From: Chloroflexota bacterium
GTDB taxonomy: Bacteria > Chloroflexota > UBA6077 > FW602-bin22 > JACPQP01
Assembly (NCBI GenBank): GCA_016190465.1
Contig: JACPQP010000265.1
Location: forward strand, 1-6,566
Direction: 5' to 3'
DNA: 6,566 nt
Position 1 is the first letter of the stretch, and every line of letters begins with the position of its first letter. Shown in pieces: positions 1-6,304 of the stretch. Below the pieces are notes generated by a model. That model saw only the letters and a list, made by a program, of their open reading frames with translations. It had not been told where the DNA came from and did not search any database. A program made the translations under genes and the position numbers.

Positions 1-939
1 GCCGATCACCGCCGAGACTGCCGTCACGATCCAGAAGCGCATCACGATCTGCGGCTCGGGCCAGCCGATCAGCTCGAAGTGGTGGTGCAGCGGACTCATC
101 CGGAAGAGCCGGCGGCCGCCCGTCGCCTTGAAATAGCCGACCTGGAGCACAACCGACAGCACCTCGACGACGAAGATGAAGCCGATCACGAGGAGCAGCA
201 GCGCCCAGCCGGAGAGCAGCGCGACCGCGGCCAGTCCGGCGCCCAGCCCCAACGCGCCGGTGTCTCCCATGAAGACGCGGGCCGGGTTGACGTTGAACCA
301 GAGGAACCCCAGCAGCCCGCCGGCGACGGCCAGGCACAGGCCGGCCAGTGCTGTCTGTCCCTCGCGGAGCGCCACTGCTCCAAAGGCGCCGTAAGCGATG
401 GCCGAGGTCCCGCCCGCCAGGCCGTCGAGTCCGTCGATCTCGTTGACGCCAGCCGAGGTGCCGAAGATCACCAGCACCGCGAACGGGAGGAACCACCAGC
501 CGAGGTCGGCCGTGCCGATCCCTGGGATGATGAGTCCACGCTGCCCGGCGACGAACATGATCGCCAGCCCGCCGATCGCCGCCAGCAGACTGTGCCAGAG
601 GAACTTGCGTCGCACGCGGATGCCGAGGCCCTCCCGGCTCCGCAGGTTGGCGTAGTCGTCGATCGTCCCGAACAGCGCGAAGAGCGCCATCGTCAAGAGC
701 GCCGGACCGAGAACCGGCAGCCCGCTGCCGCCGAAGAAGACGAGCGCCACGACGCCGGCCGAGAGCAGGAAGAGCCAACCGCCCATCGTCGGCGTCCCGG
801 CCTTGCTCTGGTGGCTGCTCGGACCCTCGAGCCGGATCTGCTTGCCCAGCTTCAGGTCGCGCAGCCGCGCGATGTACCACGGACCCCAGACGAGGGCGAC
901 GACGAAGGTGACTGGGAGAACCAGGAGCGCGGAAACCAT
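1..939 (-). CDS. mraY: Phospho-N-acetylmuramoyl-pentapeptide-transferase (MraY), 3' end outside window
   Basis: This polytopic membrane enzyme transfers phospho-MurNAc-pentapeptide from UDP to undecaprenyl phosphate, giving lipid I, the first membrane step of peptidoglycan synthesis. The 313 visible codons carry the family signatures in order: H43xxK46 followed by GTPTMGG (48-54), the Asp pair in FGTIDDY (90-96), NEIDGLDGLA (166-175), NPARVFMGDTG (218-228, D226) and PLHHHFELIGW (283-293). Hydrophobic segments lie between them. Family members are usually about 320-360 residues, so only a short C-terminal piece is missing beyond base 1. The ATG at 939 is preceded by AGGAAGG (944-950), a Shine-Dalgarno that touches the murF stop codon, and the intergenic gap is only 10 bases. 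Translation coupled to murF is therefore likely. One oddity is Glu167 in the NxxDGLDGLA motif, where Leu, Phe or Met is usual. The identification is very secure. Confidence 0.97.
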   Translation of the reverse strand, partial: MVSALLVLPVTFVVALVWGPWYIARLRDLKLGKQIRLEGPSSHQSKAGTPTMGGWLFLLSAGVVALVFFGGSGLPVLGPALLTMALFALFGTIDDYANLRSREGLGIRVRRKFLWHSLLAAIGGLAIMFVAGQRGLIIPGIGTADLGWWFLPFAVLVIFGTSAGVNEIDGLDGLAGGTSAIAYGAFGAVALREGQTALAGLCLAVAGGLLGFLWFNVNPARVFMGDTGALGLGAGLAAVALLSGWALLLLVIGFIFVVEVLSVVLQVGYFKATGGRRLFRMSPLHHHFELIGWPEPQIVMRFWIVTAVSAVIG

Positions 940-949
940 CGTTCCTTCC

Positions 950-2365
950 TCAGCATACCAGCCGCGCGACCAACGTCTCGAGCTGGAGCGCCCGCGAGCC
1001 CTTGACCAACACCACATCCCCGGGCCCGGGGAAATCCCGGGAAACCGCGACCTCGGCCGGCCCCGCGGCATAGGTGACCGACCGGAGACCGTTCTGCTCG
1101 GCCGTCTCCCCGATCAGGCGGGCGCGAGGTCCCACCGCGATAAGCTGGTCGACGACCCGCGCGGCATAACGCCCAACCTCCTCGTGGCCCGCACGCTCCT
1201 CGCTCCCCAGCTCGAGCATATCGCCCAGGATGGCGATCCGCCGACCGGGCAGGTCGGCCAGCACGTCGAGCGCAGCCCGGACCGAGGCCGGGCTCGCATT
1301 GTAGGAATCGTCGAGGATCAGCGAGCCGCGGGGCCCGTGGCGAAGGACAAGACGGCTGCCCGTCGGGGGCAGGTTCGCCATCGCGGCGGCACAGTCGGCA
1401 AGCGAGAGGCCCAGTTCCTGTCCCACCGCCGTCGCGGCCAGGCAGGCGAAGACAACGTGCTTCCCCAGACGGGGCGCCGCCGCCGCCGCAACCTCCCCTC
1501 GGGCGTGAAGCGTAAACGTGATCCCCCCCAGGCCGTGCGTCCGGATGTCGGTTGCCCAGACGTCGTTGTCGGGATTCAGACCGAACGTGACGACGCGGGC
1601 AGGTGTCCGCTCGCGCAGCGCCAGGACGCGCCGATCGTCGCCGAACAGCACCGCGACGCCGCTGGCCGGCAGCGCCTCCACGAGCTCGGCCTTGGCCTGG
1701 GCGATCCGCTCGATCGTGCCCAGCCGCTCCAGGTGGACCGGACCGACGTTCGTGACCACCCCCACGGTCGGTCGAGCGAGCCGGCAGAGCGAGGCGATCT
1801 CGCCGAGGGAATACATACCCATCTCGAGCACGGCGACCTCGTGCGTCGGCTCGAGCCGCAGCAGCGTCAGCGGCAGGCCGATCTCGCTGTTGTAGCTCCG
1901 CTCGCTCTCCAACACCCGTCGCCGGTCGCGAAGAACGGCGGCGATCACCTCTTTCGTCGTCGTCTTCCCGACACTCCCGGTCACCGCGACGATCGTCCCA
2001 CTGTGCTGGTCGCGCCAGTACGAGGCCAGTTGCTGAAGCGCGCCCATTGCATCATGGACGGCACCGCTGGCCCGAAAATAGACAAACGGCCGCGCCTGAC
2101 CGTCCGGCAGGCTACCCAGACAGACGTCGGCGAGTAGCTGATCGCCGAGCGCACCGATAGCCCCCCGCGCCCGCGCATCGGCGATGAAGGCGTGGCCGTC
2201 GCGGGCTCCCCGCAACGCGACGAAGAGGGAGCCAGCGGCCGCTTCCCGCGAATCGGTGACCACCGACGAGAACGACAGCGGCGGGGCCTCGCGAGGGGAC
2301 ACCTCGATGCCGGGCAGCGCCGCCAGCACGTCAGCGACGGTCAGTTGGCGAGCGGATGGGGCCAA
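950..2365 (-). CDS. murF: UDP-N-acetylmuramoyl-tripeptide--D-alanyl-D-alanine ligase (MurF)
   Basis: This cytoplasmic ATP-dependent Mur ligase adds D-Ala-D-Ala to UDP-MurNAc-tripeptide, the last soluble step before MraY. The 471-residue length is normal for MurF. Visible motifs are VTDSR (36-40, UDP-substrate domain), the P-loop TGSVGKTTT (129-137), SYNSEIGLPLT (157-167), EMGM (181-184), TNVGPVHLERLG (205-216), DDSYNASPAS (352-361), GDMLELG (381-387) and KGSRAL (455-460). Together these mark the N-terminal, central ATPase and C-terminal ligase domains. The start is TTG at 2365, chosen because GGGAGA (2372-2377) sits 6 bases upstream; a nearby upstream ATG is in another frame. The predicted extended -10 at 2398-2403 would give a leader of roughly 25 bases. 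mraY follows 10 bases downstream. The long open frame on the opposite strand here is a GC-rich shadow. Confidence 0.97.
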   Translation of the reverse strand: MAPSARQLTVADVLAALPGIEVSPREAPPLSFSSVVTDSREAAAGSLFVALRGARDGHAFIADARARGAIGALGDQLLADVCLGSLPDGQARPFVYFRASGAVHDAMGALQQLASYWRDQHSGTIVAVTGSVGKTTTKEVIAAVLRDRRRVLESERSYNSEIGLPLTLLRLEPTHEVAVLEMGMYSLGEIASLCRLARPTVGVVTNVGPVHLERLGTIERIAQAKAELVEALPASGVAVLFGDDRRVLALRERTPARVVTFGLNPDNDVWATDIRTHGLGGITFTLHARGEVAAAAAPRLGKHVVFACLAATAVGQELGLSLADCAAAMANLPPTGSRLVLRHGPRGSLILDDSYNASPASVRAALDVLADLPGRRIAILGDMLELGSEERAGHEEVGRYAARVVDQLIAVGPRARLIGETAEQNGLRSVTYAAGPAEVAVSRDFPGPGDVVLVKGSRALQLETLVARLVC

Positions 2366-2377
2366 CAGGGTTCTCCC
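2366..2377 (-). promoter_or_regulatory. Ribosome binding site deciding the TTG start of murF
   Basis: On the minus strand GGGAGA (2372-2377) is followed by a 6-base spacer and TTG at 2365. This supports the non-ATG start. The only near ATG upstream is out of frame with murF. Confidence 0.6.
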
Positions 2378-2397
2378 AGTGTGCCATTCTCACCTAC

Positions 2398-2406
2398 AGT
2401 ATACCA
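2398..2406 (-). promoter_or_regulatory. Predicted extended -10 promoter for murF-mraY
   Basis: The minus strand reads TGG-TATACT (TATACT at 2398-2403, TGN extension at 2404-2406), a good extended -10 for a sigma70-type factor. It lies in the 75-base gap between the small CxxC gene and murF. No convincing -35 is seen 16-18 bases upstream, as is common for extended -10 promoters. Transcription would begin near 2391. If real, murF and mraY can be transcribed separately from the glycosyltransferase genes upstream. Confidence 0.5.
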
Positions 2407-2440
2407 GGCAACTCGCGCGACGGGGCACGAAAGAAACTCG

Positions 2441-2803
2441 TCACCTGGTCGCGGGGACGTCGGCCTCGCCGGTGGCCTCGTACTCTTCGCGCGAGATGAA
2501 CTCTCCACCGTCGATCGTGCGGCTCGCCTCACGGCGGCCGCGGTCGAACTGGATCTGGAGCGTGATCGGCCGGAAGCAGCGCGACCCGACCAGAGACTTC
2601 GTGACACTGTACCCGCTCACCGCGTCGCCACTCCCGCCGTCGTCAAACTCCTGGGAAAGGTCCCAGCGGTGATCGATGCGCACCCGGAACTTCTCGCCGC
2701 ACTTCTTGCACTTGACGAAGTAGTGCATCGCGTGGTCGTCGCCGTTCCGCGACCCACCTCCGCCACCGAAGATCGTCCCGATCAATCGCCCCAGTACCGA
2801 CAT
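2441..2803 (-). CDS. Small CxxC (zinc-ribbon-like) protein of unknown function
   Basis: This 120-residue protein begins MSVLGRLIGTIFGGGGG, a short hydrophobic/glycine-rich N-terminus. It is followed by FVKCKKCGEKFRVRID (29-44) with one CxxC pair (Cys32, Cys35). A middle segment contains DLSQEFDD (48-55), a lone Cys76, and a conserved-looking end with IDGGEFISREEYEA (97-110). The CxxC looks like half a zinc ribbon; Cys76 and nearby His residues could complete a site, but a full four-ligand set is not obvious. I recall similar short proteins in Chloroflexota genomes but know no function. The ATG at 2803 is preferred over an in-frame TTG at 2827 because GGAGGG (2812-2817) lies 8 bases before it, inside what would otherwise be the extension. 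The gene lies 33 bases after the GT-C gene and before the murF promoter, so it probably belongs to the upstream operon. The coding call is fairly sure; the function is open. Confidence 0.82.
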   Translation of the reverse strand: MSVLGRLIGTIFGGGGGSRNGDDHAMHYFVKCKKCGEKFRVRIDHRWDLSQEFDDGGSGDAVSGYSVTKSLVGSRCFRPITLQIQFDRGRREASRTIDGGEFISREEYEATGEADVPATR

Positions 2804-2836
2804 CGCCCCTTCCCTCCAGATCGCCAATGACAGCAG

Positions 2837-4258
2837 TCAACCGCCGAAGTACGGCACCACGTACCGAAAGAGCGCGAACAGCGTGAGCAGCGCCAGCCCG
2901 CCGGCAAACAAGCCGAGCATCAGCGCGGCGTGCCGACGGTTCCAGACTTCCCGGAAGCCCAGCCCGAAGAGCGTGCCGATCCCCGGGAGCGCCGAGAACA
3001 GGTAGCGTCCCTGCGGCTGTAAGTACGTGAGGTTGTAGGAGAGCATCGCACCCGCGACCAGGACCACACTCCCCGCGATCAGGGCTACCGCCCACCGCTG
3101 CCCGGCGGCGGTCACCGTTTCACCGCGCGCCACGCGCAGAGCATACAGGAGCAGCCCGAACCCCGCAAGCGCACTCGCGCCAAGCAAGATGACATAATCT
3201 CGGTCGCTCAGCGGGATACCCATCCAGCCAAACTGCCCCCAGAAGCTGTGAAAGGCGGTGCCGGCGAATCGCTGGATGGCCGCCCTGGTAACCGGGCCGG
3301 TCAGGGGCTGACCGGTGACGACCAGCTCGTGCCGTTGTGAGCCCAGGATGTCGAAGCCGCCGTAGACGACCAGGTTGCGGATGAACCACCAGCCACCCAG
3401 CAACGCCGACACGCCCACGGTCACCCCCAGGTAGCGCGCCGCCGTGCGGCGCCAGCGATCCCGCTCTTCGTGCAACTGGCTCGCGGCCAGCACGCCGACG
3501 ACGGCCAGCGGGACGATCGCGTAGGCGATGACCTTGGTGAGCAGGATCAGCCCGGTGAGCAGGCCGATGCCGATCGCCCATCGCCGGGAGGGACCCCACC
3601 GCAGCCCAACCGCGAGCTGCCAGAGGGTCAGCGTGACGAGCAACTCGGCCAGCACATCGTTGCCGATCGCCGCGTTTACCGCGACGTGCATCGGGACGAA
3701 GGCGACGAACGCCGGGACGAACCGCTGGAGCAGCGGCTCATTCGGGAAGGTGACGCGGACGAGGCCGAAGCTCGCCAGCACCGCCAGCGCGCCGATCGCC
3801 GTGGAACAGAGCCGAAGCATCAGCACCTGCCGATCGATCGGCAAGCCCGAGGCCAGCCGGTAGACCGGCGCCAGCATGGCGTAGTACAGCGGTGGCTGGT
3901 AATTCTCGTACCGGAGCCAGTCGATCGACTCGGCGTCGGGAAACTTCAGCGACATCAGACGCTCGACGCCCTGGCGGTCGTAATCGCCGACCTGGAGGAC
4001 AGGCAGGCCGCCCGTCGTCGCCAGGTGGCGAATGTAGTTGAAATGGGCGGGCTCGTCGGGCGCATTCCACCGGGGGACGCGCCTCGCGTACAGGTGGCTC
4101 AGCCCGACGAATGACAGGAGGACGACCGCAATGACGGCCGCGGTCACCAGCCGCTGCCGGGTGGTTTCGACGTCCTTTTCCACGTCCTTTTCGACGTCCT
4201 TGCTGCCGGGTAATCCCCCGGTCGCGCTGGGTCCCGCTTCTCGGATCGCCGGCTTCAC
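2837..4258 (-). CDS. GT-C/GT39-like (DUF2142-type) polytopic membrane glycosyltransferase
   Basis: This 473-residue integral membrane protein has a cytoplasmic-looking N-terminal tail (1-37), a first membrane segment (about 38-57) and then RWNAPDEPAHFNY (63-75). The acidic DE pair right after TM1 is the expected catalytic position of GT-C enzymes that use polyprenyl-phosphate sugars. QPPLYY (121-126), GGWWFIRNLVVYG (288-300) and QPQGRYLFSALPG (414-426) are further marks of GT39/DUF2142-like proteins. About nine to eleven hydrophobic segments follow, ending near residue 468. The acceptor and sugar cannot be read from sequence. The start taken is GTG at 4258 after a G6 run (GGGGGGTAAC); another in-frame GTG lies at 4270, and the open frame continues further upstream inside the GT2 gene, where it is a shadow. 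The N-terminal tail contains three KDVE repeats. The gene follows the GT2 by 35 bases, consistent with one operon for a surface glycan. Confidence 0.88.
   Translation of the reverse strand: MKPAIREAGPSATGGLPGSKDVEKDVEKDVETTRQRLVTAAVIAVVLLSFVGLSHLYARRVPRWNAPDEPAHFNYIRHLATTGGLPVLQVGDYDRQGVERLMSLKFPDAESIDWLRYENYQPPLYYAMLAPVYRLASGLPIDRQVLMLRLCSTAIGALAVLASFGLVRVTFPNEPLLQRFVPAFVAFVPMHVAVNAAIGNDVLAELLVTLTLWQLAVGLRWGPSRRWAIGIGLLTGLILLTKVIAYAIVPLAVVGVLAASQLHEERDRWRRTAARYLGVTVGVSALLGGWWFIRNLVVYGGFDILGSQRHELVVTGQPLTGPVTRAAIQRFAGTAFHSFWGQFGWMGIPLSDRDYVILLGASALAGFGLLLYALRVARGETVTAAGQRWAVALIAGSVVLVAGAMLSYNLTYLQPQGRYLFSALPGIGTLFGLGFREVWNRRHAALMLGLFAGGLALLTLFALFRYVVPYFGG
4168..4203 (-). repeat. Three tandem 12-bp units encoding (KDVE)3 in the GT-C N-terminal tail
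   Basis: Three adjacent 12-base units on the plus strand (CGACGTCCTTTT, CCACGTCCTTTT, CGACGTCCTTGC) keep the reading frame. They give the charged peptide KDVEKDVEKDVE at residues 20-31, just before TM1. The near identity at DNA level suggests recent duplication by slippage. Confidence 0.85.
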
Positions 4259-4293
4259 GTTACCCCCCACGTAGCGATCAGGAAGTCCCCGCG

Positions 4294-5265
4294 CTACGCT
4301 TCTCGATTGCTCAGCAGCTTCTCCAGCCTCTGGAGGTTCGCCGGATCCGTGGGCGGGGCGGCTCGACGCTTGCCCAGCGCGCGGGGGAGCATCCGCAACC
4401 CGGCCAGTTGTCCCCACAGTCTGGCCCGCGCGGCTGGCTCGCGCGCGTGGCGAAGCGACTCCAGCGCGAACCGCAGTTGGGCAGCCACGATGCGCCCTCG
4501 ATACCGGCGGAGCAGCGGACCGGGAACGTTCCTGGCCAGCACGTGGATGAAGTTCCGGCCGCAGTAGAAGCTGGCGATCGGGCCGCCGCCGGTCGCGCTC
4601 AGGCGATGGTAGACCCGGGCGGTCGGCACGAAGCGGCAACGCCACCCCGCGAGCTGGGCTCGCCAGCTCAGGTCGACGTCCTCGCAGTACATCCAGAGAT
4701 CCTCGTCGAACAGGCCGATCTGTTCCAGCATCGCCCGTCGATAGGCGGCCGCCCCACCGCACGCTCCGAACACATCCTCTTCGCGGTCATACTGCCCCCG
4801 ATCGGTCTGCCAGACGCCACGATTGCCCGGCACCCCGTCGAAGCCATAGAAGTCGCCCGCCGAGTGGATCACCTCGCGGCGGTCGAATAGCAGGAGCTTC
4901 GAGGCGCAGAACCCGACCGTGGGGTCGGTCGCGAGCGGCCGGCACAGCTCCTCGAGCCACCGGGGCTCGGGTTCGGTGTCGTTGTTGAGCAGCGCGACGA
5001 TCGGGCTGGCCGTCGCGCGAATCCCCGCGTTCACGGCGGCGACAAAGCCCCGGTTCCGGGGCAGCTCGATCATCTGCACGCCAGGGAACTCGTGTCCCAC
5101 CAGCTCGCGGGACGCATCGGTCGAGGCGTCGTCGACGACGAGCGTGGCGAAATCGGGGTGGGTCTGCCGATGCAGCGATGGCAGGCACACCGCGAGGTGC
5201 CGCGCGCCGTTGAAATTGGGAACGATCACGGTCACCGCTGGTGCGGCCGGGGTCAGCGCCCTCAC
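4294..5265 (-). CDS. Family 2 glycosyltransferase (GT-A fold, rhamnosyltransferase-like)
   Basis: This 323-residue enzyme is predicted to be cytosolic or membrane-associated and to transfer a sugar from a nucleotide-sugar to a glycan or lipid acceptor. The GT2 core is clear: VTVIVPNFNG (11-20), LVVDDAST (42-49), NRGFVAAVNAGI (71-82), LLNNDTEP (92-99, the DxD-like metal site), FGACGGAAAYRRAML (166-180) and EDVDLSWR (195-202, likely the catalytic base region), with His220 after it. This set resembles the WbbL/RfbF-type rhamnosyltransferase group, and rmlD directly upstream supports dTDP-rhamnose as donor, but that is inference. No transmembrane helix is evident; the basic, Arg-rich C-terminal third could lie on the membrane. 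The GTG start at 5265 is one base after the rmlD TGA and is preceded by GGGGAGGGA (5271-5279), so coupled translation is likely. Much of this start context is repeat-like DNA. Confidence 0.93.
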   Translation of the reverse strand: MRALTPAAPAVTVIVPNFNGARHLAVCLPSLHRQTHPDFATLVVDDASTDASRELVGHEFPGVQMIELPRNRGFVAAVNAGIRATASPIVALLNNDTEPEPRWLEELCRPLATDPTVGFCASKLLLFDRREVIHSAGDFYGFDGVPGNRGVWQTDRGQYDREEDVFGACGGAAAYRRAMLEQIGLFDEDLWMYCEDVDLSWRAQLAGWRCRFVPTARVYHRLSATGGGPIASFYCGRNFIHVLARNVPGPLLRRYRGRIVAAQLRFALESLRHAREPAARARLWGQLAGLRMLPRALGKRRAAPPTDPANLQRLEKLLSNREA

Positions 5266-5266
5266 C

Positions 5267-6244
5267 TCACTCCCTCCCCGCCCCGTCCTCCGTCCGCCCC
5301 GTCGCCCCATCGCCCCGTCGCCGTGGGGTCCTCACCCCCGGCCCCTCTCCCACGGGGAGAGGGGGGAGGGGTGAGGGCGTGCCCCCGTCGCCCGCTTCGA
5401 GCAGCCAATCGACGAACTCGTCGACTGCCTCGGCCCACGGGCGGAGTCGGATGCCGAGGATCGATGCCGCGCTGAAGTTGCGCAGGGCCGAGCAGGCCGG
5501 CCGGGCCGCCATCGCTGGCCGGGCCGCCCGGTATTCCCGAGACGAGATCCGCTGCACGTCTGCTTGCAGCCCGGCGCGCTCGACAACGCGCCTGGCCAGC
5601 TCCCAGCGACTGGCTACACCGTCGTTGACGAGGTGGTAGAGGCCATAGGCTTCGGATTCGATCAGGCGAGCGACGGCGATGGCGAGGTCCCGAGCGGCGG
5701 TCGGCGAGCCGCGCTCGTCGTCGACCACCTGGAGCTCCGGCCGCTCTCGCGCGGCGCGGAGAATGGTCTTGACGAAGTTGCGCCCCGGATCGCCGTAGAG
5801 CCAGGCGGTCCGCACGATGTAATGGCGCTGGTGGAGCGTCTGGACGTAGCGCTCGCCCGCCAGCTTCGAGCGGCCGTACACGTTCAGGGGATGCGGCTCG
5901 TCGAACTCCCAGTAGGGCTCGTCGTTCAGTCCGTCGAACACGTAGTCGGTGCTGATCTGAGCCAGCGCCGCGCCCACCTCCCGGCAGGCCAGGGCGAGAA
6001 GCTGGGGACCGACCGCATTGATCCGGTAAGCGCGCTCGGGATCGCGCTCGCAGCCGTCCACGTCGGTGTACGCGGCGGCGTTGATCACCACGTCGGGCTG
6101 CACCTCCGCCAACGCCGCGGCCACGCGCGGTCGGTCGGCGATGTCCAGCCCCGCTCGATCGAGCCCCACGCACTGGTGACGGTGAAGCGCCTCGACGAGC
6201 GCGTGCCCGAGCTGCCCGGTGCAACCGGTGACGAGAACTCGCAA
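5267..6244 (-). CDS. rmlD: dTDP-4-dehydrorhamnose reductase (RmlD) with repeat-derived C-terminal tail
   Basis: This cytosolic NAD(P)H-dependent SDR enzyme catalyses the last step of dTDP-L-rhamnose synthesis. Motifs: nucleotide-binding VTGCTGQLG (5-13), DVVINAAAYTDVDGCE (51-66), STDYVFDG (98-105), the catalytic Y123xxxK127, RTAWLYG (145-151), and a typical RmlD end from RPACSALRN (248-256) to EFVDWLLEA (276-284). Family members usually end about there (280-300 residues). Residues 285-325 are an extra Pro/Gly/Arg-rich tail read from a palindromic repeat (5330-5376) and adjoining low-complexity DNA. The start chosen is TTG at 6244, placing the Rossmann strand at residues 2-5. It is preceded by GTGAGG (6248-6253) and GGAGG (6256-6260). 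The ATG at 6271 overlaps the predicted -10, and GTG 6253 lies too close to GGAGG. rmlA, B and C are not in the window. The gene heads the run of minus-strand genes. Confidence 0.95.
   Translation of the reverse strand: MRVLVTGCTGQLGHALVEALHRHQCVGLDRAGLDIADRPRVAAALAEVQPDVVINAAAYTDVDGCERDPERAYRINAVGPQLLALACREVGAALAQISTDYVFDGLNDEPYWEFDEPHPLNVYGRSKLAGERYVQTLHQRHYIVRTAWLYGDPGRNFVKTILRAARERPELQVVDDERGSPTAARDLAIAVARLIESEAYGLYHLVNDGVASRWELARRVVERAGLQADVQRISSREYRAARPAMAARPACSALRNFSAASILGIRLRPWAEAVDEFVDWLLEAGDGGTPSPLPPLPVGEGPGVRTPRRRGDGATGRTEDGAGRE
5279..5318. repeat. Low-complexity CGCCCCGT octamer repeats
   Basis: CGCCCCGT occurs at 5279-5286, then as three tandem 8-base units CGCCCCGT/CGCCCCAT/CGCCCCGT at 5295-5318. 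It lies between the palindromic repeat and the GT2 start and encodes the Arg/Gly-rich end of the RmlD tail (residues 309-317 for the tandem part). Confidence 0.7.
5330..5376. repeat. 47-bp palindromic GC-rich repeat inside the 3' end of rmlD
   Basis: The plus strand runs from CCTCACCCCC to GGGGTGAGG with a perfect inner stem CCCCTCTCCC / GGGAGAGGGG around the loop ACG (5352-5354). The outer arms match apart from about three positions in the middle, giving 22-bp arms. The termini are the same as those of the repeats at 6392-6532. In the rmlD frame it encodes residues 290-305 (PSPLPPLPVGEGPGVR), a peptide pattern typical of translated copies of such repeats. Confidence 0.85.
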
Positions 6245-6260
6245 TGACCTCACCCCCTCC
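6245..6260 (-). promoter_or_regulatory. Ribosome binding region of rmlD, identical to a repeat terminus
   Basis: The minus strand reads GGAGGGGGTGAGGTCA before TTG 6244. GTGAGG is 3 bases and GGAGG 11 bases from the start; the purine run may serve as Shine-Dalgarno. The plus-strand string GACCTCACCCCCT (6246-6258) is nearly the same as the ends of the repeats at 6392 and 6483, so this may be a repeat remnant used as translation signal. Confidence 0.5.
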
Positions 6261-6269
6261 GGCCGCACC

Positions 6270-6278
6270 ATTGTAGCA
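6270..6278 (-). promoter_or_regulatory. Predicted extended -10 promoter of rmlD
   Basis: The minus strand reads TGC-TACAAT (TACAAT at 6270-6275, TGN at 6276-6278). A weak -35, TGGCAG, lies 18 bases upstream (6294-6299). Transcription would start near 6263, leaving a leader of about 19 bases that contains the Shine-Dalgarno and excluding the ATG at 6271 as the start codon. Confidence 0.5.
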
Positions 6279-6280
6279 GG

Positions 6281-6304
6281 GCCAGGTGGCCGGCTGCCAC
6301 TGGC
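6281..6304. promoter_or_regulatory. Imperfect inverted repeat over the rmlD promoter spacer and -35
   Basis: GCCAGGTGGC (6281-6290) and GCCACTGGC (6296-6304) are inverted copies with one bulged base, separated by CGGCT. The element overlaps the spacer and -35 region of the predicted rmlD promoter, the place expected for a repressor operator. No regulator is in the window, and the sequence is GC-rich enough for chance symmetry. Confidence 0.35.

Noticed and set aside
79..1005. 308-codon plus-strand open frame opposite mraY
   Set aside because: The product is rich in Arg, Glu, Pro and Gln without domains and lies exactly antisense to a clear MraY; this is a GC-rich codon shadow.
803..2137. 444-codon plus-strand open frame opposite murF
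   Set aside because: It is antisense to all the MurF motifs, has low-complexity composition and no recognisable domain; a shadow despite its length.
4259..4762. N-terminal extension of the GT-C protein by 168 codons
   Set aside because: It overlaps the C-terminal third of the GT2 gene in another frame, has Arg/Pro-rich shadow composition, and a start at 4258 follows the intergenic gap.
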